DNA from: Cubamyces lactineus
Taxonomy: Eukaryota; Basidiomycota; Agaricomycetes; Polyporales; Polyporaceae
Assembly: GCA_022376465.1 (NCBI GenBank)
Contig: JACDTU010000004.1
Span: forward strand, 62,001 to 126,000
Direction: 5' to 3'
Length of the DNA: 64,000 nucleotides
In this document: positions 54,303 through 64,000 of the stretch, in pieces
Numbering within the stretch: position 1 is the first letter of the stretch
Layout of the letters: each line of letters starts with the position of its first letter
The notes under the pieces: generated by a model
The model's database searches: none
The model's input: the letters and a program-made list of their open reading frames with translations, nothing else
What the model was told of the DNA's origin: nothing
Position numbers and translations under genes: made by a program

Positions 54303-56402
54303 TCAGACCCTCGCAAGCACGCCGAACGCGCCCACGAGCGCCCCAACGACACCAACCAGCATCGCGCTCCACACGCCCGCAGGCAACGCCGCGAGCGGCG
54401 CGGCGCCGTTGAACGGCACGTACGGGTTCGCGCTCTGCGACGACTGCGCGCCGTCGCCCGACGTCGGCACCTCGTCCCCGGTCAGGTTCGCGCCGTTCGG
54501 GCCAATCGGGCGGGACTGGTCGGTGAACGCGCACGTGGACGAGTTGCAAATGCAGTCGCCCTTGAGCGGGTCCCAGAACGGCGTCGAGCAGTTCGCGGGG
54601 AGGCGGAACCGCGTCTGGTGTCCGCTCTCCGTCGACTGCGGCGGGCTTGGGTTCGACGGGGTGGGCGGCTCCTCGGGGCAGCCGTACTGTGGGACGCGCG
54701 CGCCAGTCAGCTATCAGATCATGGGACAGTGAGCGGGAGGTAAGGGAGGACGTACGCAGGTGTAGAAGGGGAAGTCGGAGAACGCGCAGTGGTCGAGGAG
54801 GCCGGCCTCGTTCTGCGGAATGCCGTTGCAGATCTTGAGCGAGGGGTCGACCGCGGGCGTCGAGCACTTGAGCGGCTCGAACGTGTCGAGCTGGGAGAGC
54901 GGGACCGGGTTGCGGACCCACGCGAGAAGCTGCTCCGACGAGACGATCCAGGCTACACGATGGAATAACCTGATTAGTCGTTGTTTACAGGCGCTTTGTC
55001 GCTGAACACCCACTGTTCGGCTGCTCCTGCGCCCAGTCGAGGAAGTCGTTAATCATTTGGATGGTCGAGTTGCTGACAGTGGCACCAGGAACTGTTGTCT
55101 AGGCGCATCAAGGATTAGCGTGTGTCGACTGACAGGAGGTGACAGAACGTACCGAGACGTGGATAGGGTGAGTGTAGAGACCGAACGGCTGGCGCTTGCC
55201 CTTGTAGTGCGCGGTGAACGTGTTCTTCATGTACTCAAGCGTAGCGGTGTCGTTAACGGCGTTCTCGCCGTTCGCGGCATCCCTAGAATAGGGCTGAGCT
55301 TCCACTTCCGTGATGCTCAACGCATATATGCACTCACAACCAGGGGTCCATCAAGTGAACACCGTCCACACCGCGGTTATCGAACATCGCGTACATGGGG
55401 ATCTCCCAAAAGCCCGGAAGCTTGGGCTCGCCCTTGCATATGTTATCAACCGTCAAACAGTCGTTCGCCATGCCGTAATCTAGCGAGTACGGCCAGAATG
55501 CGTCCGTGTCGTCCTCAGTGACCGGGGTAGCGGCACTCGCGGACGAGTCGTACGTGAAGCCGAGGCTCGCAAGCATCTTGAGCGTGTCGACCGAGTAGTT
55601 GAGGTAGGGCGCGCGGAAACCGATGATAGACTTGAGCGGGATACCAGCGAGCTGGTTCAGGGCGATAAGGTTGCCAGTGACCTCGTCCTCAGGGGGCGTG
55701 CCGACGTGCGTCATTCTGCGCCGAACATTCTATGTGAGCGGATCGTTCCCCGGCGCGAGGGGACGGCGAGAGGGGGGAGGGGGAGCGGCGGTAGCGAGGA
55801 ATGGAGAAAGGAGACGTACGTGTGGTCCGCGATCTCGTTTCCTGCGACGTACCAGTCGGTGACGAGTGTGTAGTTCGTGTAATTGAGCGAGGTGTAGTAC
55901 GTCATCTTGGGCTGACATCCGTTGGGGTTTTTGCGGTGGGCGAGGAACTGGTTGACCGCGTCGAGAGTGTAGGTCTGGACGGCATCGTCGGCGGTGAACA
56001 CGAGGAACATGGGCGTGTCTTCCTATTATTTCGGACCATAGCAGACGAGATGGTCAGCAAACGAGATCGGGTATATAAATCGAAGGGCGGGGCTGAATGC
56101 GGGGGAAGAGGGCGGGGACGAGGGGCATGGGTTGAGACATGCATGTTGCGCGCCGTTTGAGGTAGCGTGCCTCGCGTGGAGGCCGTCATGGAAGGTTAGG
56201 AAATTAGACTACTCACAGGGCTGAGGCCACCAGGGGGATCGGTGCTCGCGCAATTACAATCAGGCAACTTGCACTTGGTCGCGTCGCAAGAGTAGCCTGC
56301 TGCAGAGGCGGAGGAGGTCGGGCCTGTTACTGAGCCGTCGTCCTGAGCGAGGACGTAGCCCAAGAGGGGCAAGAACGCCGCAAGCAGCGTGGTGGGGAGC
56401 AT
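54303..56402 (-). CDS. Secreted, membrane-anchored polysaccharide (chitin) deacetylase-like protein
   Basis: A multi-exon gene; exon 1 is 56402-56217, exon 2 is 56022-55819 and exon 3 starts at 55715. Signal peptide (LLAAFLPLLGYVLA), a short Cys-containing segment (CDATKCKLPDCNC), then the NodB domain. The motif-1 block is FTADDAV with both Asp (about residues 74-75), the metal-binding motif is H129-TMT-H133 in IADHTMTHVG, and the RAPYLNY block and FGLYTHP with its His near the end are present. After the domain come LDHCAFSDFPFYTC, a Cys-containing segment, a Ser/Asn/Gly-rich linker and a hydrophobic C-terminus (AGVWSAMLVGVVGALVGAFGVLA) that fits a GPI-attachment signal. It probably removes acetyl groups from cell-wall chitin at the surface. 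The TADD opening differs from the usual TFDD of classical chitin deacetylases, so another polysaccharide is possible. Confidence 0.88.
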
Positions 56403-57297
56403 AGCGGCGACGGAGGCAGTAAAGAACGAAGAGAAGGGCCGCGCGGGGAGGGCTGGCGAAGCGTATTTGTACTGGCCGAAAGCAAGGAGCGAGGAGGCGT
56501 CGGCGGGGGGTATATAGGGCGGACGAGGGACGATAGTGGTCGGGGCAGGGCCTCGAAGTGAACAAGGAGGAAACGGCTGACTCAGCAGAAAAACGCGCCT
56601 ACCGGGCTGATCAGGCCGTTTCGTCCATCACCCGCCCCGACGATGGCTCGAATGCCTTCGAGGCAGTTCCACTGCGCCCACCCATTCTTCCCTTGGGCGG
56701 ACAGAGGAAGGGAGAAGCGTGCGCGCGACGAACTACAGACTTCTCTTTTGGTACATGCACCGCGAAGAGAAGCGCAGCAATTAAGCTGTGATTACGGCGT
56801 GCGCTCACACCAACTCTGGCAGGGCTTTTCCTGTACGTGGGTCGCCACGGCCGTCCGTGTCAGCCACCAGCGTCTTCGCCCCTGTCCCTTTCCCTTCCCG
56901 CGCGTGGTTACCGCCGCTGGCTCATCAAAATCGGAGCGCCACCCGGGGCACAGCCGCCCATCCCATCTTCATCTTCCGTTCTCCGAGCATCCTCCACACC
57001 AGATGCTGCACCGTAGACCGCATGCATAACATGCCTTCTAGCTGTTCAGGTGGTGCACATCACACATGTACCGCCCCAATAGGCTACAACAGATCATGAT
57101 TATACTACTCTAGTGATCACAGTAAGGTATAGTGCAAACTGTCCGTGTGTATGCGTTAACGTTCCTGCAGTCGACGACTGTAGAGTCGTCGAGCCTGTCC
57201 GAGGCTGGACAGACGCCTCGATACCGGCACGACGATCCTTTCGACCATCGCGGGCAGATAGGTAGCGCTCCCGGTGGGTCTCGCTCAAAGGCTATTC
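56403..57297. other. Intergenic with deacetylase promoter
   Basis: TATATA at 56511-56516 belongs to the deacetylase. No gene supported. Confidence 0.5.
56511..56516 (-). promoter_or_regulatory. TATA box of the deacetylase
   Basis: TATATA (palindromic) about 109 bp upstream of the ATG at 56402 on the minus strand. Confidence 0.5.
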
Positions 57298-58640
57298 TTA
57301 GCTCAGAAAAGGAGGAGAGAGAGACCCCGTGTCCTCCTTAGTCTCTTTCACACCTGGTGCCTCCTCCTTCTCGCGCATGAGAAGCAGCAGCCCGACCACA
57401 ATGTGATCGAAAAACCGGTGTCCGACGGGCTGCATGATGAGCTTTCGTGAACAACCGGGCTCGAATGTCGCAAGCGCGACAGAGTCGAAAAACGCCTGCG
57501 GGATCGGACCTGAGCATATGTTCTGCCAGATTCCGAACGGATCGAATGAGCTCACCTCCCACTGCGTCTCTCCTAGGTTCCATCGGATGGACGTGCCATC
57601 CCCGATGTAATACATCTTCGAGCTGCGTTTCCGTCATGAGTTGACGCTCTGTGTCCTCGTCAATCACGAACTCAAACTCACCCCACTGTTCTTGATAATA
57701 CATCTCTTGACGATCTGCTGGCTTCCTCCATCGTGACCGTCGCGTTCCCTGATGACATCCCCGACCTGCAAGCTCACTGTTAGCATTTGACCGGGAGGCT
57801 ACAAAGCCACAGCACTCACTCGATCTCAGCAACCAGCAGTCCGTCCTCACCGCCTCTCCGCACGCTCGTCACCCAGGACCTCAGCGTCAACACGTTCACT
57901 CCAACGCTGACGTGATACCGCCACAGGCCCAGTGCATCTCTCTTCCCCTCTTCTGGCTCGAGCGCCATCGCGAACGGTCCTATCGATGCGAAACGGTACG
58001 TGACTGCGTGTACCGGGTATGCAGAACAAGAGTACGTCGGAGGATGGACGTTGCCCACGTCTTCTCCTAGCTGGGGCTCTTCCAACTCTGGCACGCCAAG
58101 TGTTTGCGGCCTTGGCTTGAGCCTGCGTCGGCTTTCTTCCGCACATATAGAGCGGTTCGAGCTCACAGATGCGGATCGTGCTCTGCTCCGGGGCGGAATG
58201 GGTGGTGGCGATATTCTGAGAGACGAGCCAGACGCGGGGCTATCTCCGCTCCCTTGGCTAATGCATGTAGTGCTCGTTCCAGTGCTTCCCCTCGTCGAGC
58301 GGCGCGCTTCCAAGGCTTTGCGTCCCTCCAGTACCGAAAGCGTGAAGCTGCGTTCAAGTGTCACGTCGCCTTCCCCTCCTCGGCCGTCCGCTCGGCCGCC
58401 TCTCCGACTGCTATCGAGTCCCAGCCTCCCGATTTCGCTTGGAGAGACCGTCCAGAATGCAGCGTCGTCCTCGCCCCCGCCCTCAGAGCGCGAGCCCGCG
58501 TGCGCCGGAGCGGCTCGATGGGGCGGGCTTTGGCGCTGGAAGAGCGAGAAGCGCCTTTTCTTGAGCGGGGTCGGGCTATCTGGCGGTGTGCCGGGCCCGT
58601 TCACTGAACTGACGCTCCTCCAAGCTTTCAGGAGGGACAT
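57298..58640 (-). CDS. Uncharacterised protein, DUF6593-like C-terminus
   Basis: Three exons (58640-57820, 57765-57682, 57622-57298) sum to 1230 nt, giving 409 residues. The first about 190 residues are Ser/Arg/Pro-rich and look disordered (PGTPPDSPTPLKKRRFSLF, SPPPIPPRSRARSASVSS). The rest looks folded: TYSCSAYPVHAVTYRFAS, GLWRYHVSVGVNVLTLRSW, then MYYIGDGTSIRWNLGETQWEV, FEPGCSRKLIMQPVGHRFFDHI, and a hydrophobic stretch (IVVGLLLLM) near the end. The short beta-strand pattern with a late hydrophobic helix resembles the basidiomycete DUF6593 family, but I recognise this only loosely. No signal peptide. Pro-directed Ser sites in the N-terminus could be phosphorylation targets. Confidence 0.7.
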
Positions 58641-60155
58641 CGTATCGTATCGTCTTGTGTGCGCGCTCGCAGCTGCTGCGTGGTCTTGGTGCTAGGGAAG
58701 CGGCTAGTCGGGCGGGGAGGCTTGGGCGCGAGCTTGGTCTTAGTGTTAGCGTCGTGGTGTGCGATATGCTGTCGTGGCAGGGCCGTGCGTACGTGCGCGT
58801 GCGGAGCGAGGGCTGCTGGGAGCCAGTCAGACGAAGAGGGTTCAAGGGCCGCGTGATGCGTTCCTCTTTAAACGCGCCGCGCCGTCCGCTTTATGTACGT
58901 GTCCCCCGGCTGGCAGCGGGCTTCGCAGCAAGACGCGGGGCGGACAAATGGTCTCATCCCCGTCCGGGCATGTACGTGCATACGGTCGCCAGTGTATTGC
59001 ACAGATGGCGCGAAACGCGGGGACGACGAGCCCCCTCGGACAGGTTATATCAGCCAATTGGATCATGGCGACCACCGCCCCCCTCCACGCGCACGACTCA
59101 GAGCTCGAGTATGCAAGTGGAACTTTGCGCGGGGGTGCAGTGCGGCCCCGTCAGTGTCAGACTGACACTGACACACCGGGCGATGCGGTCACTTGTCAGG
59201 CGTTGGCGCAGGGTGTTGATGGTCGTCGCGGTCTTGCGCCCGTGCAACCCTCGCGCTCGGTATACCGGGTTGGTTACTGGGCCGTTTGCTCCTCCGATGG
59301 ACGTGTGGCTGAAGAGATGTGGACAAGGTTTGCTGCGGAGAAAAGGCGGATTGGGATGATAGCGAGGACGTGCCACGCCCGTGCGAGGGCTCGGCAAGAG
59401 GTGGGACTAGCTGTAGCATTGATGGTAGGTCATCGATATCATGTTCCCGCGTGAACGCTCGAGCGGGTCGAGTAGCTGTGTCGAGGGTGGTGTTTGCGCG
59501 GTGCGGGATTGCGACGAGAAACATTCAACGGGTTTGACGATGAAGTGAGTTGCAGGCGTTGACGTTTCCACGGATGATATGTCGCCCAGTGGTACGCAGA
59601 GGCAGCTGCCAGTGGCAGAGTGCGACTCTCCGCTTTCGACGGCATTCACGTCCAAGGGGAACTCCGATCTGCCTTTCCCGGATCGAGATACATCCCACAT
59701 TTGGTGTTTTCCACGTGGCACTGCCTGCCTGCTTATAACATGGCAAGCGCGCGTATTCTGCTCTCTCAACGCACCTCACGTCAAATTGCAGACCAACCGA
59801 CCTCGTCGTCCTCAGCGGCGACGGGCTCAGTGGCTCGTCTGTGCCAATACAGGGCGGAGAGCGACTCGCGGATGTCTTAGAGCTCGGCTGGGAACGGTCA
59901 CGCAACTCTGGCCGCTACCTCTTGGGGTAGCAAGCTGGAGGGGCAGAGCCGGTGATTCGTACATCCTCTCATGTATCTATCTGTAGCTGTGAACCATCTC
60001 TGTTAGCTGGACTAGCTCGTCTCGTCATAGCAGAATCGCTCACTGGTCGTCTTGACTGAAGTCTGAAGCAACGGCTGTGGGAATCTTGTGTTGCTCCCTG
60101 AGAATCAAACGGGACGCATCAACACCCCATTTCGCAAACTCTGCATCCGTCCGTC
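58641..60155. other. Intergenic, 1.5 kb
   Basis: Overlapping open frames on both strands show no motif. No gene supported. Confidence 0.45.
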
Positions 60156-61390
60156 ATGAAGCCTATGGTACGTCTCGTAAACCGTCTCCGCAAGAGCATG
60201 AGACGCACGGAATCATCGCACTTTCTATCGACATCTACCAATGCCCCGGCCTCCGAGGCTGTCACTCAAGTCGATAACATACATGCTGTTCCTGCTGACT
60301 TCATCAGTGACGAGATGAGCACCTGGGCGAGCGAAGCTGGTGTTGTGCTCAGCAGCGTCGATGGAGTGTGGTGGTATCTCAAAGGCGATGACCAGGGCAA
60401 CGAACTCGCGCAGGCTCAGTACGGCGAAGGCTACGTAGGCCTGCAATTCCATGGTGGCGGGTATACACTGGGTAGTGCAAAGGACGTGCGTTCTGGTTTT
60501 GCCCGTACGTGCCCCTTATGTTTCCATGTCTAGTCTGGTCCATGGATTATCTTGACGCGGGCGTGTTCAGGGATACCACGCGGTTTAGTAGAGGTGCGTA
60601 TATTCTTGAAGGTGGCGTATCCCGCTCGTCGATTGATTTTAATTCACACAGCGCCGTATCTGTTCATGTGTACTCTGTGAGCTCGTGGGTTCTTGCACCG
60701 TCATAACGTCGCTAACAATGGTATGCTGCTGCCCAGCACTCGAGTACACACTGGTCACCCGTGAGAGCGACGACACCAAACGGTCCTTTCCTCTCCAGAT
60801 CTTGGAGGCTCTATCCGCATATCGGCACTTGGTTGATATCCTCAAGATACCGAGCCATCGAATCATCATCATAGGCGATTCTGCAGGAGCGCATCTTGTG
60901 ATCGCACTGCAGCGGTATCTACTGGAAAGCAAATGCATGCCTTCACCGCAAGGGCTGATTCTCCTCAGCCCATGGTGTGATCTCTCTGCGTGAGTGTACT
61001 CCTAAAACCATCATTTTTGTGTAGTAGCCAAAGCCTAACTGCCACCATCTCAGGGATGCTGATCACGTGCAAGGGCTTTTGGGTCCCAAATCTGCACAGG
61101 ATGTCACTACGCCGTATTTCTCTCCTGCGCTGCACTCCCCGCCTCCGCAGTGGCCCCCAACGATGGTTTATTCTGGTACACAGGAAGCTTTCGCACCGTC
61201 TATCACGGCACTGGTATTGAAGCTTAAAAATGCGGGTGCGGAGGTGGCGTTTTACGAGGCTCCGCATATCCTGCCACGATATAGCCATGACTTCCTGATC
61301 TTCGCCACCGTTGAGGGGGCGTGGCCGGATGAAGTGCGCGAGTGCTGGGCACGTATCAAGACATGGGCGGATGCGTTGCGGTCTGCGTGA
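60156..61390 (+). CDS. Alpha/beta hydrolase (HSL-like, hydrolase_3 type)
   Basis: Five exons (60156-60504, 60571-60593, 60652-60667, 60737-60989, 61054-61390) sum to 978 nt, giving 325 residues. The oxyanion-hole block is LQFHGGGYTLGSA. The nucleophile elbow is IIGDSAGAHLV, with the catalytic Ser in GDSAG. The base is probably the His in RYSHDFLIF near the C-terminus. The acid position reads SGTQEAFAPSI, so Glu may stand where an Asp is common. Exons 2 and 3 are only 23 and 16 nt. They give RIPRGLVE and RRICSSLEYTLV, which fit the family's strand before the lid, although about six residues usually found between these blocks are missing. It probably hydrolyses a small ester or lipid in the cytosol. 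Confidence 0.82.
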
Positions 61391-61604
61391 TGCTGTTCCA
61401 TTGTCAGCAGCAGGCCGCTCCTAGTCAATGTGTAGCTATGATTGAATGACGATTCCGTGGTATGTACAAGTGCGGTTATTACAACATGATATTATACACC
61501 ACTGGTGAGTCTGCCTCGTTTACTGCTTGATAATCTTCGTCGGAATACTGACGCGTGTATCGTCAGATATCGTGTACGCCATGGATTGGAACGAGATGTA
61601 CAAC

Positions 61605-62135
61605 TTACGAGCCCGGTCCAGGATACACCACTGTGACTGGCAGGCCATAACCAGTGTCGAGTCCTTTCTCCACGACCTCTGCGGAGAAGCGCTGCCCAAA
61701 CGCAAGTAGATGCCGCATATTCACACCTTCCCTCGCTTGCAAACGGAGCAGGCCCTTCTGCAGCAGATCCACCAGCGCATCCTCGACCCACCTCCAACAG
61801 TCCCAGCGCGGGTCCTCCGCCTTCACTCTCCCCGTATCAGCCAGTACCCGCTCGACCGTGTCCAAGTCCGCCAGCTCGATCTTCCCGAGGAGAATGCGGC
61901 CGAGCATGGACCGCGTGCGCACGCACTCAACCGCGCGGCGCTCGAACTCCCAGCGACCCGTTCGAGTGCGGTTCGTCGCGTGGTACCGGACGTGTGTCTC
62001 CTGCAGCGAGCTCGCGTCTTCGTGCTTAGGACCCAGGAGGAGTGCCCAGTGGATCTGCGGCGGGATCCCGGGCCCGGTCGCCTTGCTATTATCGTACACC
62101 GCCAGGTAGAGCCGAAACTTGCCTGCGCTGCCCAT
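61605..62135 (-). CDS. Small HW...WxC-motif protein (DUF6914-like), copy 3
   Basis: A single exon of 176 residues. It starts MGSAGKFRLYLAVYDNS, then PQIHWALLLGPKHE, RYHATNRTRTGRWEFE, LLGKIELADLDTVERVL and PRWDCWRWVEDALVDL, followed by FSAEVVEKG. The conserved His-Trp and Trp-Asp-Cys match the two genes at 11.4-13.3 kb. This copy looks like the fullest version of the family, with the RYH block those two lack. It was separated from the other copies by about 48 kb. Function unknown. Confidence 0.75.
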   Translation of the reverse strand: MGSAGKFRLYLAVYDNSKATGPGIPPQIHWALLLGPKHEDASSLQETHVRYHATNRTRTGRWEFERRAVECVRTRSMLGRILLGKIELADLDTVERVLADTGRVKAEDPRWDCWRWVEDALVDLLQKGLLRLQAREGVNMRHLLAFGQRFSAEVVEKGLDTGYGLPVTVVYPGPGS

Positions 62136-62654
62136 CGTGCTAGCGTTTGAGACAGTGAGGGGCTCGAGTCGCGTTCAACGATGCTACCTCGGGTTTCGAG
62201 CTTCAGAGAAGAGGGTGTACACTTGGCCGTCTAGGTGTGTTCACCTTGAATATAACCCACAGTCTGCTTTGTCCGGAAGCACACTGTGGCCATATCCTGC
62301 TTTATTCTTTGTCCAACCTCGCTTGGACATCGTTGTAGCCAGCCAATTCATGTCTGTACTAGTTCGCATAACACAAAGCGGTCGCAGCTACGCCATACAT
62401 ATTGTGGAGCAGGACGTGTTGATATCGTTTACTCTATACATGGAGTAGGGTGTGGTTTTGAGCCTAGCCCTGAGGTCTACTCAATGAATATTGTAAGAGG
62501 CTGTGCGCAGCCTCTGGAAACCTATGGAGGAACGACGAGTATGCGCCACTGGCGTATGAGTGGTATTGACTAGATATCAAGCTAGCCCTAAATATCAAGC
62601 TAGCTTAAATAAATAAAAATGTTCATAATATGCATTGCGGAATAGTACATATCT
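62136..62654. other. Intergenic
   Basis: Between copy 3 and the tRNA. No gene seen. Confidence 0.5.
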
Positions 62655-62725
62655 GGGCATTTGGCACAGTGGTAGCGCGCACGCTTCGCATGCGTGAGGT
62701 CCAGTGTTCAATCCCCTGAATGTCC
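62655..62725 (+). tRNA. tRNA-Ala(CGC)
   Basis: The acceptor stem GGGCATT/AATGTCC has the alanine G3:U70 pair. The anticodon stem CACGC/GCGTG closes loop TTCGCAT, so the anticodon is CGC, without an intron. The D arm is identical to that of the tRNA-Ala(UGC) at 7650, including an A.C mismatch. The T stem has a T.C mismatch (CAGTG/CCCTG). The discriminator is A and T-rich runs follow. It reads GCG codons. The T-stem mismatch leaves a small chance that it is a decaying copy. Confidence 0.82.
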
Positions 62726-62888
62726 ATTGACAGATGGTTTCCTTTTCATTTTCCTCCTTAATTGCCTCGTCAAAAGGCATTGGTCGTCACGAGCTGTGCT
62801 GCAGCTAGCATAGTACTGTCCAAATAATTATATTTTACGAACCGCAGGTGTTGGTACGTAAACAGTTGCACAGAATAGAATGGATGCC

Positions 62889-64000
62889 CTACAATAGCCC
62901 CGCCTTGGTTGGTATGAACACGCCATCCCAACACTTGAAACCGACGTCCGACGTGATCTAGCACGCAAGTTAATATGCGTTAGATATAGACGTACTGGAA
63001 TCTGCCGAATCAAACTCACGGTAGTAGCGTTGCACATCACGCGGACAGGCGACCACGTCTCAGTTGTCGCGAGAACGTGCTTGACGAGGACATTTGTCGC
63101 TGTAGACCACAGCTGTCTGAGTAACCTCCGAGAATGGGGTCTTCACCAAGAAGGAATTGGACACTGACCGGTGTTCGGGTACAAGTCCAGAATGGCGACC
63201 TCTTTACCGGTTGCACCCTCGACGGCGTACCTGCAAAGAGTTAGTGGCTATCAGCCTGAACACCTCACGCTAGTGACGCAAGACATACCAGCAAGGGTCG
63301 CTCACACAGGAGCCCTCGACGTAACCTGGTTTGCTGCAAGTAGCATGCAGGTGAGTTACAGCATACAAGCTCCGAAGGACTAAGTACTCGTTTATGGTAC
63401 CAACGAAGTTCTCGAACAGGAAGTCTTGGATATGGGTGTTGTTGGTGCTTGACGAGTTGGGCCTGGGGCCAATCTAAGAAGGCGAACGGCGACGATGAGC
63501 GCAAGGATAGCGGAAGACAACTATTTGACTTACACCCTGGTCCCAATAGCTTTGCGGGTCGGGTTCAGGTCAGATACCGTCTACTGATTGAAAGAACGCA
63601 GAGACATACTTCTGCGTAACATAGATCTGCGGAGGGGGTATCACGTCAAGAGACGGGCTAAGAAACATCAGGCGACATGCGTACAGGGAACATGACATTG
63701 TCGAAGGCAATATTCTTCCATGTTACGCTGAGTTCAATGTCAGCGCATCCAGCCAGATCAACGAATGCAAGACCTACTTGCGTGCCAAGCCATTGCCGCC
63801 TGTCCAGCTCTTGAAGCGGGCAGCATACAACGAGTTTTTCTGGAAATCGAAGAGCGCTCTCCGATGAGCTCATATTCTACAAGCTTAGTCTTGTCAAGAC
63901 CCGAGACCCACCATGACAACGTTCTCGATCCTACAGGATACATCAGTGACATGTGTTGAGAGATTCCTATAAGTGTGCCTACCAGACGTTCTCGACATCC
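62889..64000 (-). CDS. GH28 exo-polygalacturonase-like protein, 3' part
   Basis: Seven or more short exons read leftward from the window edge; the 5' end lies outside. In order: DVENVW, RIENVVM, SWTGGNGLA, then VTWKNIAFDNVMFP, IYVTQ plus NYWDQG, IGPRPNSSSTNNTHIQDFLF, ENFVGTINEY, YVEGSCVSDPCW, YAVEGATGKEVAILDLYP, NVLVKHVLATTETWSPVRVMCNATT, ITSDVGFKCWDGVFIPTKAGLL and the stop TAG at 62889-62891. The WTGGNGLA, YWDQG and NITFENFVGT-type blocks are hallmarks of the right-handed beta-helix of glycoside hydrolase family 28. Catalytic Asp residues would lie upstream of the window edge. A secreted pectin-degrading enzyme is likely. Confidence 0.85.

Noticed and set aside
53866..54732. 288-codon plus-strand frame
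   Set aside because: Its right half is the antisense of the deacetylase's last exon and the left half is low-complexity.
1..64000. CRISPR arrays, bacterial operons or prophage
   Set aside because: No regularly spaced repeats, no Shine-Dalgarno-led gene strings. Intron-rich eukaryotic genes throughout.

Overview
The window reads as nuclear DNA of a filamentous basidiomycete, most likely an Agaricomycete (mushroom or wood-decay type). The genes are split by many short GT-AG introns of about 50-120 nt. The protein families fit: Zn2Cys6 regulators, a psi-factor-type oxygenase, GH28, a chitin-deacetylase-like protein, and DUF2235 and DUF6914/DUF6593-like proteins. No bacterial-style operons are present. 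Every call is from reading the sequence; no database search was run.

Layout. 1-6.0 kb: no recognisable gene. 6.0-7.6 kb: first member of a single-pass membrane protein family (signal peptide, beta-rich outer domain, Ser/Thr stalk, one TM helix, cytoplasmic tail ending in PPxY). 7.65 kb: tRNA-Ala(UGC) with an 8-nt intron. 8.3-10.0 kb: six-exon cytochrome P450. 10.5-11.4 kb: APH/choline-kinase-fold protein. 11.4-13.3 kb: two divergent small genes of one family (HW...WxC motif). 13.5-22.2 kb: tandem array of five copies of the PPxY membrane family, all on the minus strand, of which the second and fourth are pseudogenes. 23.0-24.7 kb: choline/ethanolaminephosphotransferase. 25.1-28.6 and 33.1-36.5 kb: two paralogous Zn2Cys6 transcription factors flanking a retroelement remnant, a (TAC)n microsatellite and an aryl-alcohol-dehydrogenase-like aldo/keto reductase. 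37.1-42.3 kb: fatty-acid dioxygenase (linoleate diol synthase/Ppo family) with an intact peroxidase half and a P450 half that appears to lack its Cys ligand. 43.8-53.4 kb: three tandem DUF2235 (Tle1-like alpha/beta-hydrolase) genes. 54.3-56.4 kb: secreted, membrane-anchored polysaccharide deacetylase. 57.3-58.6 kb: a three-exon lineage-type protein. 60.2-61.4 kb: HSL-type alpha/beta hydrolase. 61.6-62.1 kb: third member of the HW...WxC family. 62.65 kb: tRNA-Ala(CGC). 62.9 kb to the end: 3' part of a GH28 exo-polygalacturonase-like gene that runs off the window.

The genes do not form one pathway. The window is dominated by lineage-type tandem duplication (membrane family x6, DUF2235 x3, regulators x2, HW...WxC family x3). 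Interspersed are housekeeping genes (phospholipid synthesis, tRNAs) and wall, carbon or oxylipin enzymes. Exon structures were checked by summing exon lengths to a multiple of three for the P450, the aldo/keto reductase, all three DUF2235 genes, the first membrane protein, the 57.3-58.6 kb gene and the alpha/beta hydrolase. Other exon structures are approximate.
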